44,668 bases of DNA from an uncultured Clostridia bacterium (GTDB lineage Bacteria > Bacillota > Clostridia > Saccharofermentanales > Saccharofermentanaceae), in NCBI GenBank assembly GCA_947303255.1, contig CAMYXL010000019.1:1-44668 (forward strand), given 5' to 3'. The notes beneath the pieces are model-generated. The model was given only the letters and a program-made list of their open reading frames with translations, ran no database searches and had not been told where the DNA came from. The position numbers were made by a program, and so were the translations under genes. Below are positions 35,236 to 43,221 of the stretch, in pieces. Within the stretch, counting starts at the first letter, position 1. Every line of letters starts with the position of its first letter.

Positions 35236-36243
35236 TTATTTGTTGAAAGCGATCTTGGCGAAGTTATAGATACCGAGGTACCAGATCGGCCAGTCGTGAC
35301 CGCCTGCCTGCTGCTGCCATGTGAAGTTCTCGTTAGGGATCATCTTGTCGCAGATGTCCGGAAGAGTCTTGGCTGCGTTGCTTGCGCTGGAATATGCGAT
35401 GTCATCTTCTGTTCCGCAGATATTGTAGAAATAGTCTACTGTGTATTCGGAATCATTGATGGTCGCTGCTGTAACGGAAGCTGCATTGGATGTCGGTGCA
35501 GCTGAGAAAGCACCGAACCATGAGAACAGATCCATGCACTCGCCGATACCGATGTTGATGGTCTGCATACCGCCCATGGAAAGACCTGCCATTGCTCTGT
35601 GCTCACGTGTGGCCGTAAGGTCATAACCGTCAGCGGAGAACTCTGCATATGTAGCATAATTCTCTTCGATGTACGGGATAAGGTCATTACGAAGTTCATA
35701 TCCGAAGTTATAGAAAGAATCCATGTCCTGATCGTGCTTGCAGCCGAGTGCTTTACCGTTAGGAGTTACAACGATCACAGGATCGATGTCGCCGTTACCT
35801 ATGAGATTATCGAAGATGAACTTAAGCTCTGAAGCTTCGAGGTTAAGTCCCCACTCGTACTCGTTTCCGCCTATGCCGTGCATCAGATAGATTACATTGT
35901 ACTGACCTTCAGGATCGTAGCCTGCAGGAAGATATACGAATGCACTCTTCTCACAGCCTTCACCGTCTCCGATATAGTCCTTTGCTGTATATGTGATCTT
36001 CTCTACTGTTCCTGACTCGCCGCCCTTGAAAGACATCGTGTAGTCCGTTGGAATCTCAGATTCGTAGTTATAAACGATCTCTTCCTTGGTTGTCTCGGTC
36101 GTTGCTTCTGTTGTCTCTTCGGATGTTGCTTCAGAAACTGTCGTATCGGAAGTCGGTTCAACGATCGGCTCGTAAGATCCGCAGCTGCAAAGAAGTCCGG
36201 TTAAGACCAAAGCAGATGTCAGTGTTAGTATCAGTTTTTTCAT
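35236..36243 (-). CDS. CE1-type esterase lipoprotein, copy A
   Basis: Surface lipoprotein esterase, probably removing acetyl or feruloyl groups from xylan. Signal peptide MKKLILTLTSALVLTGLLCS ends at a lipobox with Cys21. A Thr/Glu/Ser-rich linker of about 30 residues follows (TTVSEATSEETTEATTETTK) and is absent in copy B. The alpha/beta-hydrolase domain has YLMHGIGGNEYEWG (oxyanion region), Ser222 in MAGLSMGGMQT, a candidate Asp near CGTEDD (280) and His316 in GGHDWPIWYLG. Length 335. The binding site AAGAAGGTGACATAAAC lies before the ATG, with two TATAAT elements upstream. Exact substrate is unknown. Confidence 0.9.
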   Translation of the reverse strand: MKKLILTLTSALVLTGLLCSCGSYEPIVEPTSDTTVSEATSEETTEATTETTKEEIVYNYESEIPTDYTMSFKGGESGTVEKITYTAKDYIGDGEGCEKSAFVYLPAGYDPEGQYNVIYLMHGIGGNEYEWGLNLEASELKFIFDNLIGNGDIDPVIVVTPNGKALGCKHDQDMDSFYNFGYELRNDLIPYIEENYATYAEFSADGYDLTATREHRAMAGLSMGGMQTINIGIGECMDLFSWFGAFSAAPTSNAASVTAATINDSEYTVDYFYNICGTEDDIAYSSASNAAKTLPDICDKMIPNENFTWQQQAGGHDWPIWYLGIYNFAKIAFNK

Positions 36244-36344
36244 GTTTATGTCACCTTCTTTGTTTTTGGCATAGGGACATTATATATTTTCGAGAGGGAA
36301 TATTATACTGAAAAAACCAACTAAAACACCCCACAAACTCTCTG

Positions 36345-37463
36345 TCAGTTCTCGGTTACATCGTAGCGTTTTACTCTTCTCCAGTTGATGAGGATAACAG
36401 GAATAACGACCATGAGATCACAGGCTACCGCAGCAATAAATCCCTGAGTGGAGAACTTTACAAAACCGATACCCTTAGGTTCCATGATGTAATTGACTGC
36501 GAAGACCACTACGGCACACAGAATGCTTCCGAGAAGAAGTGCCACGGTATTGATCGTAAGGATCTCTCCTGCTATCTTCGTGAAGATCTTGCTGTTTCTA
36601 AATCCCAGAGCTTTGTAGATGGAGAACTCGAATTTTCTCCTGTCGTACACAACTGAGAAAAGAGAATTAATGGTAACTGCGAGGACAATGCCTACGATCG
36701 CAACGATCAGATAAAGGATATAGATCATGAATCCCATCTGCTCATGGAAAGTATTCATGTGACCTTCGAAGCTGTCGATCGCCAGATTAGGATAGTCTTC
36801 TCTGGCTTCTTTTATGATAGCCTTGATATCTTTATCGGCATCTTCGTCAGATGCGTTCTCACTTTTTACAAATAAAGTACATGAACTCATTTGTACATTT
36901 CCGATCGCATATACGAACATACCGGGCTCATCCACTATCTCGGCAACAGTTGTATCCACTAATCCATAAAGGTTACTGTGATCTCTGTCGATCTTATCTC
37001 CGACTTTGACTCCGATATTATTCGCCATAGCTTTGCTTATTATCAATTCTCCCTCCTTGAAATCCACATCTTTCTCGATCACATGGACTCTGGAATTAAA
37101 TAGATCGAAGTCTTCTTTTGAAGCAAAGACGAATGAATTAGCACCATTCTCAAATGACATGATGGAAGTATAGTTTAGACCGATCTCTCCAGCCTGTATG
37201 ACAGTATCGACATTATCTGTTTTATACGAATCAATATTCTGGCAAAACCTGCCGTAATCCTCCAGGATCTCGGCATTTCCGCTTCTCGGCATCACAAAAC
37301 AAAACCTGTCCGGTCCGTGATGAGTGATGTTGTAGACATCCTCAGGATTATTGATATACATTCCCGCGAGAAAACATACCGTAACAAGCGACAGAACAAT
37401 AGTCGACAGTATGCTTCGCTTATAATCTCTCAGGATATATGTAAGCGACGAAAAGGGATTCAT
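36345..37463 (-). CDS. FtsX/MacB-type ABC permease (second of two)
   Basis: 372 residues with one helix near 15-35, a large extracytoplasmic domain of about 200 residues, and three helices from about 240 (FMIYILYLIVAIVGIVLAVTI, TINTVALLLGSILCAVVVF, FIAAVACDLMVVIPVILI). The coupling segment RRKFEFSIYKALGFRNSKI lies between the first two of these. This is the four-helix MacB/FtsX layout. It overlaps the ATPase end by four bases (ATGA). It should form a heterodimer with the upstream permease. The cargo is unknown, with peptide efflux or lipoprotein handling possible. Confidence 0.85.
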   Translation of the reverse strand: MNPFSSLTYILRDYKRSILSTIVLSLVTVCFLAGMYINNPEDVYNITHHGPDRFCFVMPRSGNAEILEDYGRFCQNIDSYKTDNVDTVIQAGEIGLNYTSIMSFENGANSFVFASKEDFDLFNSRVHVIEKDVDFKEGELIISKAMANNIGVKVGDKIDRDHSNLYGLVDTTVAEIVDEPGMFVYAIGNVQMSSCTLFVKSENASDEDADKDIKAIIKEAREDYPNLAIDSFEGHMNTFHEQMGFMIYILYLIVAIVGIVLAVTINSLFSVVYDRRKFEFSIYKALGFRNSKIFTKIAGEILTINTVALLLGSILCAVVVFAVNYIMEPKGIGFVKFSTQGFIAAVACDLMVVIPVILINWRRVKRYDVTEN

Positions 37464-38134
37464 ACATTTCCCTCCGTAACTTTGGAGATGGAACCGTCCC
37501 AGATTTCAACAGTAATATCAGCATCTCTTATGATGCTTCTGTCATGCGTTATAACGAGTACCAGTCTCTTCTTCGAATAGTCCTTAAGCTTGGCCATAAC
37601 TAGATATGCATTCTCATGATCAAGAGATGCCGTCGGCTCATCCGCGAAAAGCACCTTAGGATCATTCATCATCGCCCTGGCGATCGCTACTCTCTGCCTT
37701 TGGCCTCCCGACAGTTTCTTCGGTGTCTTATTAAGTTCACTTTCCTTAAGACCTATATCGAGAAGGAAGTCTCTTGCCTTTTCTCTCGAAAACTTCAGAT
37801 CCTTAGTCGAAGCGATAACTGCATTTTCCATGGCTGTCATATAAGGAACAAGATAGTGACGCTGGAAAACAAAACCGAACTCATTTCTTCTTAAGTCCTG
37901 ACGTTCGCTGTCAGATATTCCGTTCAATGATCTTCCGTTATAGATAACATCTCCGTCAGTAAGTTTTTTCAACGTGGACATAACGTACATCATAGTGGAT
38001 TTACCGGAACCCGAAGGACCTATGATACCTACAAGTCCCGTATCAGGGAACTTGATGTTGATATCCTTCATTGCATAGACTTTTTCCTCTTTATCCATGT
38101 CATAGATCATCGTTGCATTCTTAAGTTCAAACAT
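37460..38134 (-). CDS. ABC transporter ATPase (MacB/LolD type)
   Basis: 224 residues. Walker A is GPSGSGKSTMM, the Q-loop is FVFQRHYLVPYMT, the signature is KKLSGGQRQRVAIARA, Walker B is KVLFADEPTA, and the H-switch is LVITHDR. The start used is the ATG of MFELKNATMIYDM because AAGGCGGTGG precedes it. The longer in-frame reading overlaps the upstream permease and has no binding site. It lies between the two permease genes, all on one transcript. Confidence 0.92.
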   Translation of the reverse strand: MFELKNATMIYDMDKEEKVYAMKDINIKFPDTGLVGIIGPSGSGKSTMMYVMSTLKKLTDGDVIYNGRSLNGISDSERQDLRRNEFGFVFQRHYLVPYMTAMENAVIASTKDLKFSREKARDFLLDIGLKESELNKTPKKLSGGQRQRVAIARAMMNDPKVLFADEPTASLDHENAYLVMAKLKDYSKKRLVLVITHDRSIIRDADITVEIWDGSISKVTEGNV

Positions 38135-38147
38135 GTTATCCACCGCC

Positions 38148-39284
38148 TTACTCAATATCATCAATTGTCGTTATTTTTCGAAGTTGTATGAAAATCGGAA
38201 TATTGCACAGGGCAAATACTGCCAGGAATACTTCAGCGATAAGTTTAATATCTTCCGGTCTGATCTCGCTTATGTAAAAACCTTTCGGATCGACCATCAG
38301 TGTCTTGATAATGATCACTGATATCGTTGATAAGACCGCAGTAACTACAGAAGCCAATCCAAAGCTTATCAGCTGTTCTTTTATAGCCATCAGATACACA
38401 TCCGTTACTGAATATCCGATAGAATTTAAAAGACACCATTCTTCATGTCTGTCTCTTATATGAAGAGACAGTACGGCTACAACACAGATAAGAAGGACTG
38501 CTGTCGATATACCGGTAAAAAGAAACTTTATCTTAGGAAGAGATTCCATATCTTCTTTGCTGTCTTCTATCCTATTATCCCTGTTGTAAAAATATGAGGT
38601 CTCATGTCCCGTTTTTGTAAGAAGTTCTTTATAGTCAATATCATTCTCATCATGAAGGATCATGCACATAAAGTTATTTTCATTCGGGAGAGGCAGACCG
38701 AAGAAAGCGTAATTATCACACTTTACCTTACCGACTATCTTGTAGTTATCGTTACTGAGAGCAAACAGATCATCTCCCTGATTAGTGTAGGAAATCTCAT
38801 CAACTACCATCTCTCCCGGATTTTGAGGCATCCTTCCCTCTACTAATTCCATGTCATACTTGTCGTAAAACTTTTGGGCATCCTCAGGTGTTTGAAAATA
38901 AAAGATCGGTAAAGTCTGCATACCGACTGAGCTCTCGATCCAATATACACCTCGTCTTACTACAAGAACTTCCTCCCCTATATCTTTTGAAACTGTCTCT
39001 GCTTCTTTTTCCATAATAGGAATAGCGCGAGTATCAAGGTCTACATTAGGATCCTCAACATAATCTTCAGGCGCATATCTGATCGGATTTTCCAGAAATA
39101 ACGTAATGTGATCATATATTTTGGTAACAGGCTCACCGTACGGTTCCTCAAAAGTACCGAGGAAATATCCCAGAACATAAAGCATCGTTCCAAAAAGCGA
39201 GATGCTTATGACCAGCGCCAATATCCTTCGCTTATTGTTCTTGATGTATGGTAAAGGTGAAAGGCCCGTCTTTTCCCTACTCAT
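38148..39284 (-). CDS. FtsX/MacB-type ABC permease (first of two)
   Basis: 378 residues: one N-terminal helix (RRILALVISISLFGTMLYVLGYF), an extracytoplasmic domain of about 200 residues, then three helices from about 250 (FTGISTAVLLICVVAVLSL, SFGLASVVTAVLSTISVIII, AEVFLAVFALCNIPIFI). The coupling segment RHEEWCLLNSIGYSVTDVYL is typical. The ATG chosen has GGAG ten bases before it. The earlier ATG has none and is close to the predicted transcript start. It is the first gene of the transporter operon, behind the tandem palindromes. Confidence 0.82.
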   Translation of the reverse strand: MSREKTGLSPLPYIKNNKRRILALVISISLFGTMLYVLGYFLGTFEEPYGEPVTKIYDHITLFLENPIRYAPEDYVEDPNVDLDTRAIPIMEKEAETVSKDIGEEVLVVRRGVYWIESSVGMQTLPIFYFQTPEDAQKFYDKYDMELVEGRMPQNPGEMVVDEISYTNQGDDLFALSNDNYKIVGKVKCDNYAFFGLPLPNENNFMCMILHDENDIDYKELLTKTGHETSYFYNRDNRIEDSKEDMESLPKIKFLFTGISTAVLLICVVAVLSLHIRDRHEEWCLLNSIGYSVTDVYLMAIKEQLISFGLASVVTAVLSTISVIIIKTLMVDPKGFYISEIRPEDIKLIAEVFLAVFALCNIPIFIQLRKITTIDDIE

Positions 39285-39324
39285 TAACTCATTTCTCCAA
39301 TCGTTATACACAATCTTTTACGGG

Positions 39325-39330
39325 ATTATA
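39325..39330 (-). promoter_or_regulatory. -10 element of the second transporter operon
   Basis: A perfect TATAAT on the minus strand has a poor -35 region, which fits an activator-dependent promoter. The two palindromes would be centred near -45 and -69. Confidence 0.5.
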
Positions 39331-39356
39331 GTATCGCTATTGAAGAATTGCCTGAA

Positions 39357-39394
39357 GTGACCACGGTCACATCTTATAACATGACCACAGTCAT
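39357..39394. promoter_or_regulatory. Tandem palindromic operators, probable LuxR-type regulator sites
   Basis: GTGACCACGGTCAC and ATGACCACAGTCAT are two related 14-mers whose centres are 24 bases apart. Each is nearly a perfect palindrome (arms of six and five bases). They lie between the stop of the response-regulator gene and the transporter promoter. Confidence 0.65.
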
Positions 39395-39395
39395 A

Positions 39396-40031
39396 TCAGC
39401 TGTTGAGTATTGATACGAGCTTAGCTCTGTCATGAATATCGAATTTGTCGTAAATGGAAGACATATAGTTTTTAACTGTGCCTTCAGAAATGAAGAGGAT
39501 CGATGCGATCTGGCTGTTGGTGCATCCGTCAGCTATGAGCTTACAGATCTCCTTTTCCCTGTCAGTCAGGTCTTTTCCCTCGTAAGGATCAACTGAAGCT
39601 TTGGTTACCTTCTCGCCTGACATCATGCCGGTGAGTTTTTGCATAACCTTATTATCGAGTACGCTCTGCCCTTTCAAAGCCTGGTCAACAGCGTTTAATA
39701 TCGCATCTTTTCCGGAGTCCTTAAGAAGATAGGAGATTGCTCCGCCCGATATTGCTTCAGCTATGTTTTTCTCATCATAAAAAGTTGTAAGTACGATTAT
39801 CTTAATGTCAGGATAGGATTCATGAACTTTCCTTATAAGTTCGATTCCACCCATTCGAGGCATATTAAGATCGACAAGCATCATATCCGTTGCTTGGTTT
39901 TCCAAGATCTTCAGTGCATCAACACCGTTCTCGGCTCTGCCGACAACTTCGTGACCACCCTTAAGCGTTAGGATTATTTCCATGCTCTCCGTCAAGAGAG
40001 GTTCATCATCTACAAGGATTATCCTAGCCAT
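39396..40031 (-). CDS. LuxR/NarL-type response regulator
   Basis: 211 residues. The receiver has the acidic pair in IILVDDEPLL, phosphoacceptor Asp54 in MMLVDLNMPRMGG, Thr in IIVLTTFYDE and Lys in SYLLKDSGKD. The C-terminal GerE-type helix-turn-helix is LTDREKEICKLIADGCTNSQIASILFISEGTVKNYMSSIYDKF (given here by its ends: LTDREKEICK and GTVKNYMSSIYDKF). GGAGG precedes the ATG, which follows the kinase stop directly (TAGATG). It probably activates the downstream transporter via the palindromes. Confidence 0.94.
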   Translation of the reverse strand: MARIILVDDEPLLTESMEIILTLKGGHEVVGRAENGVDALKILENQATDMMLVDLNMPRMGGIELIRKVHESYPDIKIIVLTTFYDEKNIAEAISGGAISYLLKDSGKDAILNAVDQALKGQSVLDNKVMQKLTGMMSGEKVTKASVDPYEGKDLTDREKEICKLIADGCTNSQIASILFISEGTVKNYMSSIYDKFDIHDRAKLVSILNS

Positions 40032-41252
40032 CTATGCCTCCTTTGGAGCTTCAACTCTCGGAATGTCGATGGTTACCTTGAAACCGTCGGAACCGTCGAT
40101 CGCCATCTTTCCTCCGAGCGAGGACGCGTGTCTTTGAAGTTTCTTAAGACCGAATCCTTCCTCCATGAGTCTTTGCTCCTCTTCATATGATATATTACCA
40201 AAGCCCTTACCGTTATCCTGAACCTTAAGAAGAATATGCTTTGCATCCATGATCAGCATGATTACAAATACCGATGCATTGCCGTGCTTCATTCCGTTGG
40301 TCAGAAGCTCAGATAAAGCTCCGGATATAAATGATGCAACCGATATGTCTATCGTTCCTTCATCATCAATATCATCAAAGTTATGATACACCTTTATGTC
40401 CGTATCCATAGAAAAGTTTGAAGTAAGTTCCGACAATGATCTTACGTAGTCTTTTACGATGACAGTATTATTCTTACTGTCCATGGTCCTTACAACACTT
40501 CTAATGGAATCGATGCTTTCCTTTATCCTGTCATTAGCGACGGTCATCTTTTCTCTTGCCATGTCGCTGTCCGTATCCACCAGGATCTTCGCAGCATCAA
40601 GAGTAACGGAAGCAGCCGACAAAGTATGGCCGACGGAATTATGGATATCCCTGCTTATCCTCTCTCGTTCGAGAAGTCTCGCATTCATCTCCTCTTCTGC
40701 CATCCTGTACGACAGTTCCTCACGAAGTTTCCTCTCCGTCATGCTGTCCAAGGCTGATCTTTTTAGTGCCTCCTCATAATTCTCGCTTATAACATGCATT
40801 CTTCTCGAAAAATACGAAGCAACAATATAAAGTGCCACCATTCCGAAAAGTATCGCCGAAAACCTGAACAGATCCAATCCCTGAACATTTCCTTTGATAA
40901 AGCACAGACTGATACCCAAAGCAGAACCAAAGATCGCAATAACGACCTTTATAACTGTCTTTTTGACCGTCAAGATTTCAGACGCTGCGGTAAGCACAAA
41001 TCCGGCCCACCATGCATATCCCGATATCGGAAAGATAGCACAACATGTACCAAGCGTTATTGCCTTAAACATCAGAGAAGATCTCTTACCGTCGAAAACG
41101 ATAGATACCGTCACAAAGATCAACATCAACGAGATCCAGATCGCGGCAGCCGCAAATTTCCACTGCGCAAAGATCATGATCCCCGCAACGATCGTAAGGA
41201 TCACGGAATAGCTCCAACGTATCAGTGTAATGTCTGACGATATCTTCTGCAT
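40032..41252 (-). CDS. Sensor histidine kinase, HisKA_3/DesK type
   Basis: 406 residues. Five to six membrane helices cover the first 150. A coiled region with HVISENYEEALKRSALD leads into the phosphoacceptor His in ERERISRDIHNSVGHTLSAA. The ATP-binding domain has LSELLTNGMKHGNAS and LKVQDNGKGFGN, then GFGLKKLQRHASSLGGK. This class pairs with LuxR-type regulators, as here. The start used is the ATG of MQKISSDIT. The earlier ATG lies only four bases after the -10 element TATACT (41278-41283) and so would be at the transcription start. The binding site TTGGTG is weak. Confidence 0.9.
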   Translation of the reverse strand: MQKISSDITLIRWSYSVILTIVAGIMIFAQWKFAAAAIWISLMLIFVTVSIVFDGKRSSLMFKAITLGTCCAIFPISGYAWWAGFVLTAASEILTVKKTVIKVVIAIFGSALGISLCFIKGNVQGLDLFRFSAILFGMVALYIVASYFSRRMHVISENYEEALKRSALDSMTERKLREELSYRMAEEEMNARLLERERISRDIHNSVGHTLSAASVTLDAAKILVDTDSDMAREKMTVANDRIKESIDSIRSVVRTMDSKNNTVIVKDYVRSLSELTSNFSMDTDIKVYHNFDDIDDEGTIDISVASFISGALSELLTNGMKHGNASVFVIMLIMDAKHILLKVQDNGKGFGNISYEEEQRLMEEGFGLKKLQRHASSLGGKMAIDGSDGFKVTIDIPRVEAPKEA

Positions 41253-41277
41253 AGTAAACACCAAAAAATGCATCTAT

Positions 41278-41283
41278 AGTATA
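41278..41283 (-). promoter_or_regulatory. -10 element of the kinase-regulator operon
   Basis: TATACT on the minus strand lies just downstream of a long inverted repeat. It places the transcription start about 20 bases before the chosen ATG. Confidence 0.5.
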
Positions 41284-41284
41284 C

Positions 41285-41308
41285 ATCTGATACATTTATG
41301 TATCAGAT
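41285..41308. promoter_or_regulatory. Perfect 11-base inverted repeat in the kinase promoter
   Basis: Arms ATCTGATACAT and ATGTATCAGAT are separated by two bases. The repeat lies immediately upstream of the -10 element, over the expected spacer and -35, where a repressor would block RNA polymerase. It is unlike the tandem 14-mers before the transporter. The rest of the gap to 41487 is AT-rich, with an 11-base inverted pair CTTAATTGATT / AATCAATTAAG at 41423-41433 and 41486-41496. Confidence 0.6.
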
Positions 41309-41487
41309 AACAAAGAAACTCATCTTTATATATTCGAATCACATAATCCCCATATAAAACAATAATCCCTTTTAGTATAACCACTGCTAAATGTATTATC
41401 TAGTTACTATCTAACACATTCACTTAATTGATTCTTACGGGTAGTAACATCAGTTCAAAAGACATTTCTAGAAAGAAATAAGTGAAA

Positions 41488-41916
41488 TCAATTAAGATTA
41501 AAGTATTCTCTCAGTTTTTTTCTTGAAACAGGAATCGATTGAGGATACTTCCTAAAATACTCCATTATTCCTCCCTTCAAAACCAAATCAACACGTTCAA
41601 TATAATTATCTTCGATGCTACACAATAAGTCACTCTCATTTAATCCATCAAGCGTATATGCTGTAGGATTCAGCATCCCCGTATAAAAGCCACCACAAAT
41701 ATCGCTTTCATGAACTTTGGGATATTCATTCTCTTTGTGCAAAGCACGAAGAGAAAACCCATATCTGATGTAATATTCTTCTCCCCATTGAGATTTCTGT
41801 ATCCCAATAACTATGATTGTTTCTTCTGACAGAAAATAAAAACAACTCTTTTTATATTTAAATCCCATCTTTTTCAGATAGTTTCCTAGTATTTCTTTGA
41901 ATTGTTCATAATTCAC
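41488..41916 (-). CDS. DUF4304 family protein
   Basis: 142 residues matching DUF4304, a small domain of unknown function. The start EILGNYLKKMGFKYKKSCFYF and the IIVIGIQKSQWGEEYYIRYGFSLRAL core are typical (cited in part). The start codon is GTG, overlapping the stop of a 26-codon ORF (GTGA), with AAGGTG five bases before. The gene is visibly more AT-rich than its neighbours and is a likely recent arrival. DUF4304 genes often occur in toxin-immunity or accessory regions, but no toxin is visible here. Confidence 0.8.
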   Translation of the reverse strand: MNYEQFKEILGNYLKKMGFKYKKSCFYFLSEETIIVIGIQKSQWGEEYYIRYGFSLRALHKENEYPKVHESDICGGFYTGMLNPTAYTLDGLNESDLLCSIEDNYIERVDLVLKGGIMEYFRKYPQSIPVSRKKLREYFNLN

Positions 41917-41993
41917 AAAATCACCTTGATCACAAATGTTGCGGCGAGAAAAATGCTTACAGATTGGGCTGTTCTCTCAAATCTACTCTCCAT
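41913..41993 (-). pseudogene. 26-codon ORF, possible transposase C-terminal remnant
   Basis: Reads MESRFERTAQSVSIFLAATF and six more residues, ending KVIL. The RFERTAQS-x4-FLAA pattern resembles the last residues of IS5-type DDE transposases, which often end in RYEKTA-x-FLxLA. GGAAGG lies six bases before the ATG, and its TGA overlaps the GTG of the DUF4304 gene. It could instead be a leader peptide that couples translation. Evidence for either is thin. Confidence 0.35.
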
Positions 41994-42014
41994 AACTACC
42001 TTCCATATATTTTT

Positions 42015-43169
42015 TCACCATATTTTATAATATCCTGACAAAGCAAGAAGCGCAAACATATACAAGCAGTTATCGTAGTATCTTCTTACGCCTTTTCTCA
42101 TAGGCTGATTCCAGAACCATTCAACCCACTGGCGTGCAATTGCAAAATCACTGTTCTCGTCATCACTATATGGAACAGATAAAGCACCCTGAGCTGTTGT
42201 TGCGAGAAGTCCCAAAGGATGAAGAAGAGTTCTGTCGAGCGGAGTTCCGTCTATCTTAAATTCACAGCGGCAAGCCTCCAGATCAGTTCCAAAGAACTTC
42301 ATCATCTTGATCGGAGCACAGATCTGACCTTCGTCAATTCCGAACCACTCAGCATCAAGACCGATATTTGCTGCAGTTCTATATGCATCACTATAGAAGT
42401 TTCCGAAGTAACCTCCCCATGGCATCTGCTTATCATACGGAGTACCGTCAAAGTTTGCATATTCACTGCTAAGACCCGTTTCCTTATGACATGCTATAGC
42501 AAGATACTTACGGCTTGCATCTGCTGCCTTTTTCCAGAACTCACGGTCTTCCTCATTCGCCCAAAGAGCAAACAAATCGTAGAAATGAGGAAGATGATAG
42601 GATGGATCAGTAAATGGACAACCCGGAACAAAGAGGATCTGTGCATTATCCCTGTTCCACATAGCATGACCCGGTCTTCCGTTCTCACCCTTGTGGAGAC
42701 AAGCTTTGAGGATCTCTCTAGCCTGCTCACTGTAGTTAAATATTCCCTCTCCGTCACCCCATCTGTGTGAAGCGAAGAAAAGAGCCATTGCAAAGAACTC
42801 CTCACCGTCAGGTGCTGGTCCGTATGCATTAGGTGTTCCGTCCAGGGCGCATGACCATGCGAAGTATCCTTCGTTCTCTCCGTCTTCCATATACATATAT
42901 GTCTTAGCCCACTTCCAGATACGGTCGAACTCTTCTTTCATGTCGAGCTGAACGCACATCATCATGCCGTAAGACATACCTTCTGTTCTGGCATCGTTAT
43001 TTCCAGTATCAGTAAGATAACCCATGTCATCTCCTGCTTTACTGAATATCTTCTCATTCTCATCATAGAAAAAAGTATTAACGGCATCCTTGATCTTCTT
43101 CTCGATCTCTTCGTCAGTCTTGCCGATTTCCTTAAAGATGTTTCTGTAACTGCGGTTGTTTAATTCCAT
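42015..43169 (-). CDS. GH8 reducing-end xylose-releasing exo-oligoxylanase
   Basis: Cytoplasmic enzyme, with no signal peptide, that removes xylose from the reducing end of xylo-oligosaccharides. It is 384 residues long, like the characterised Rex enzymes. The general acid is Glu63 in DARTEGMSYGMMM. Asp121 in GPAPDGEEFFAMALFF is the second conserved acid, and the catalytic base candidate is Asp261 in GNFYSDAYRTAANIG. The ATG of MELNNRSYRN is chosen because GAAGG precedes it. This site lies in the 3' arm of a perfect hairpin that also ends metF. Assignment to exo-oligoxylanase rather than endo-GH8 rests on length and overall similarity. Confidence 0.9.
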   Translation of the reverse strand: MELNNRSYRNIFKEIGKTDEEIEKKIKDAVNTFFYDENEKIFSKAGDDMGYLTDTGNNDARTEGMSYGMMMCVQLDMKEEFDRIWKWAKTYMYMEDGENEGYFAWSCALDGTPNAYGPAPDGEEFFAMALFFASHRWGDGEGIFNYSEQAREILKACLHKGENGRPGHAMWNRDNAQILFVPGCPFTDPSYHLPHFYDLFALWANEEDREFWKKAADASRKYLAIACHKETGLSSEYANFDGTPYDKQMPWGGYFGNFYSDAYRTAANIGLDAEWFGIDEGQICAPIKMMKFFGTDLEACRCEFKIDGTPLDRTLLHPLGLLATTAQGALSVPYSDDENSDFAIARQWVEWFWNQPMRKGVRRYYDNCLYMFALLALSGYYKIW

Positions 43170-43170
43170 A

Positions 43171-43206
43171 AAAATACCTTCACTTCTGTTGTAGTGAAGG
43201 TATTTT
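43171..43206 (-). terminator. metF terminator overlapping the GH8 ribosome binding site
   Basis: A perfect 14-base-pair stem (AAAATACCTTCACT / AGTGAAGGTATTTT) has an eight-base loop and is followed by TTTTTA on the minus strand when the arm's own T-run is included. It starts 16 bases after the metF stop. Its second arm carries the GAAGG used to translate the GH8 gene, and the ATG follows one base later. Confidence 0.8.
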
Positions 43207-43221
43207 ATCATAGATTATCTA

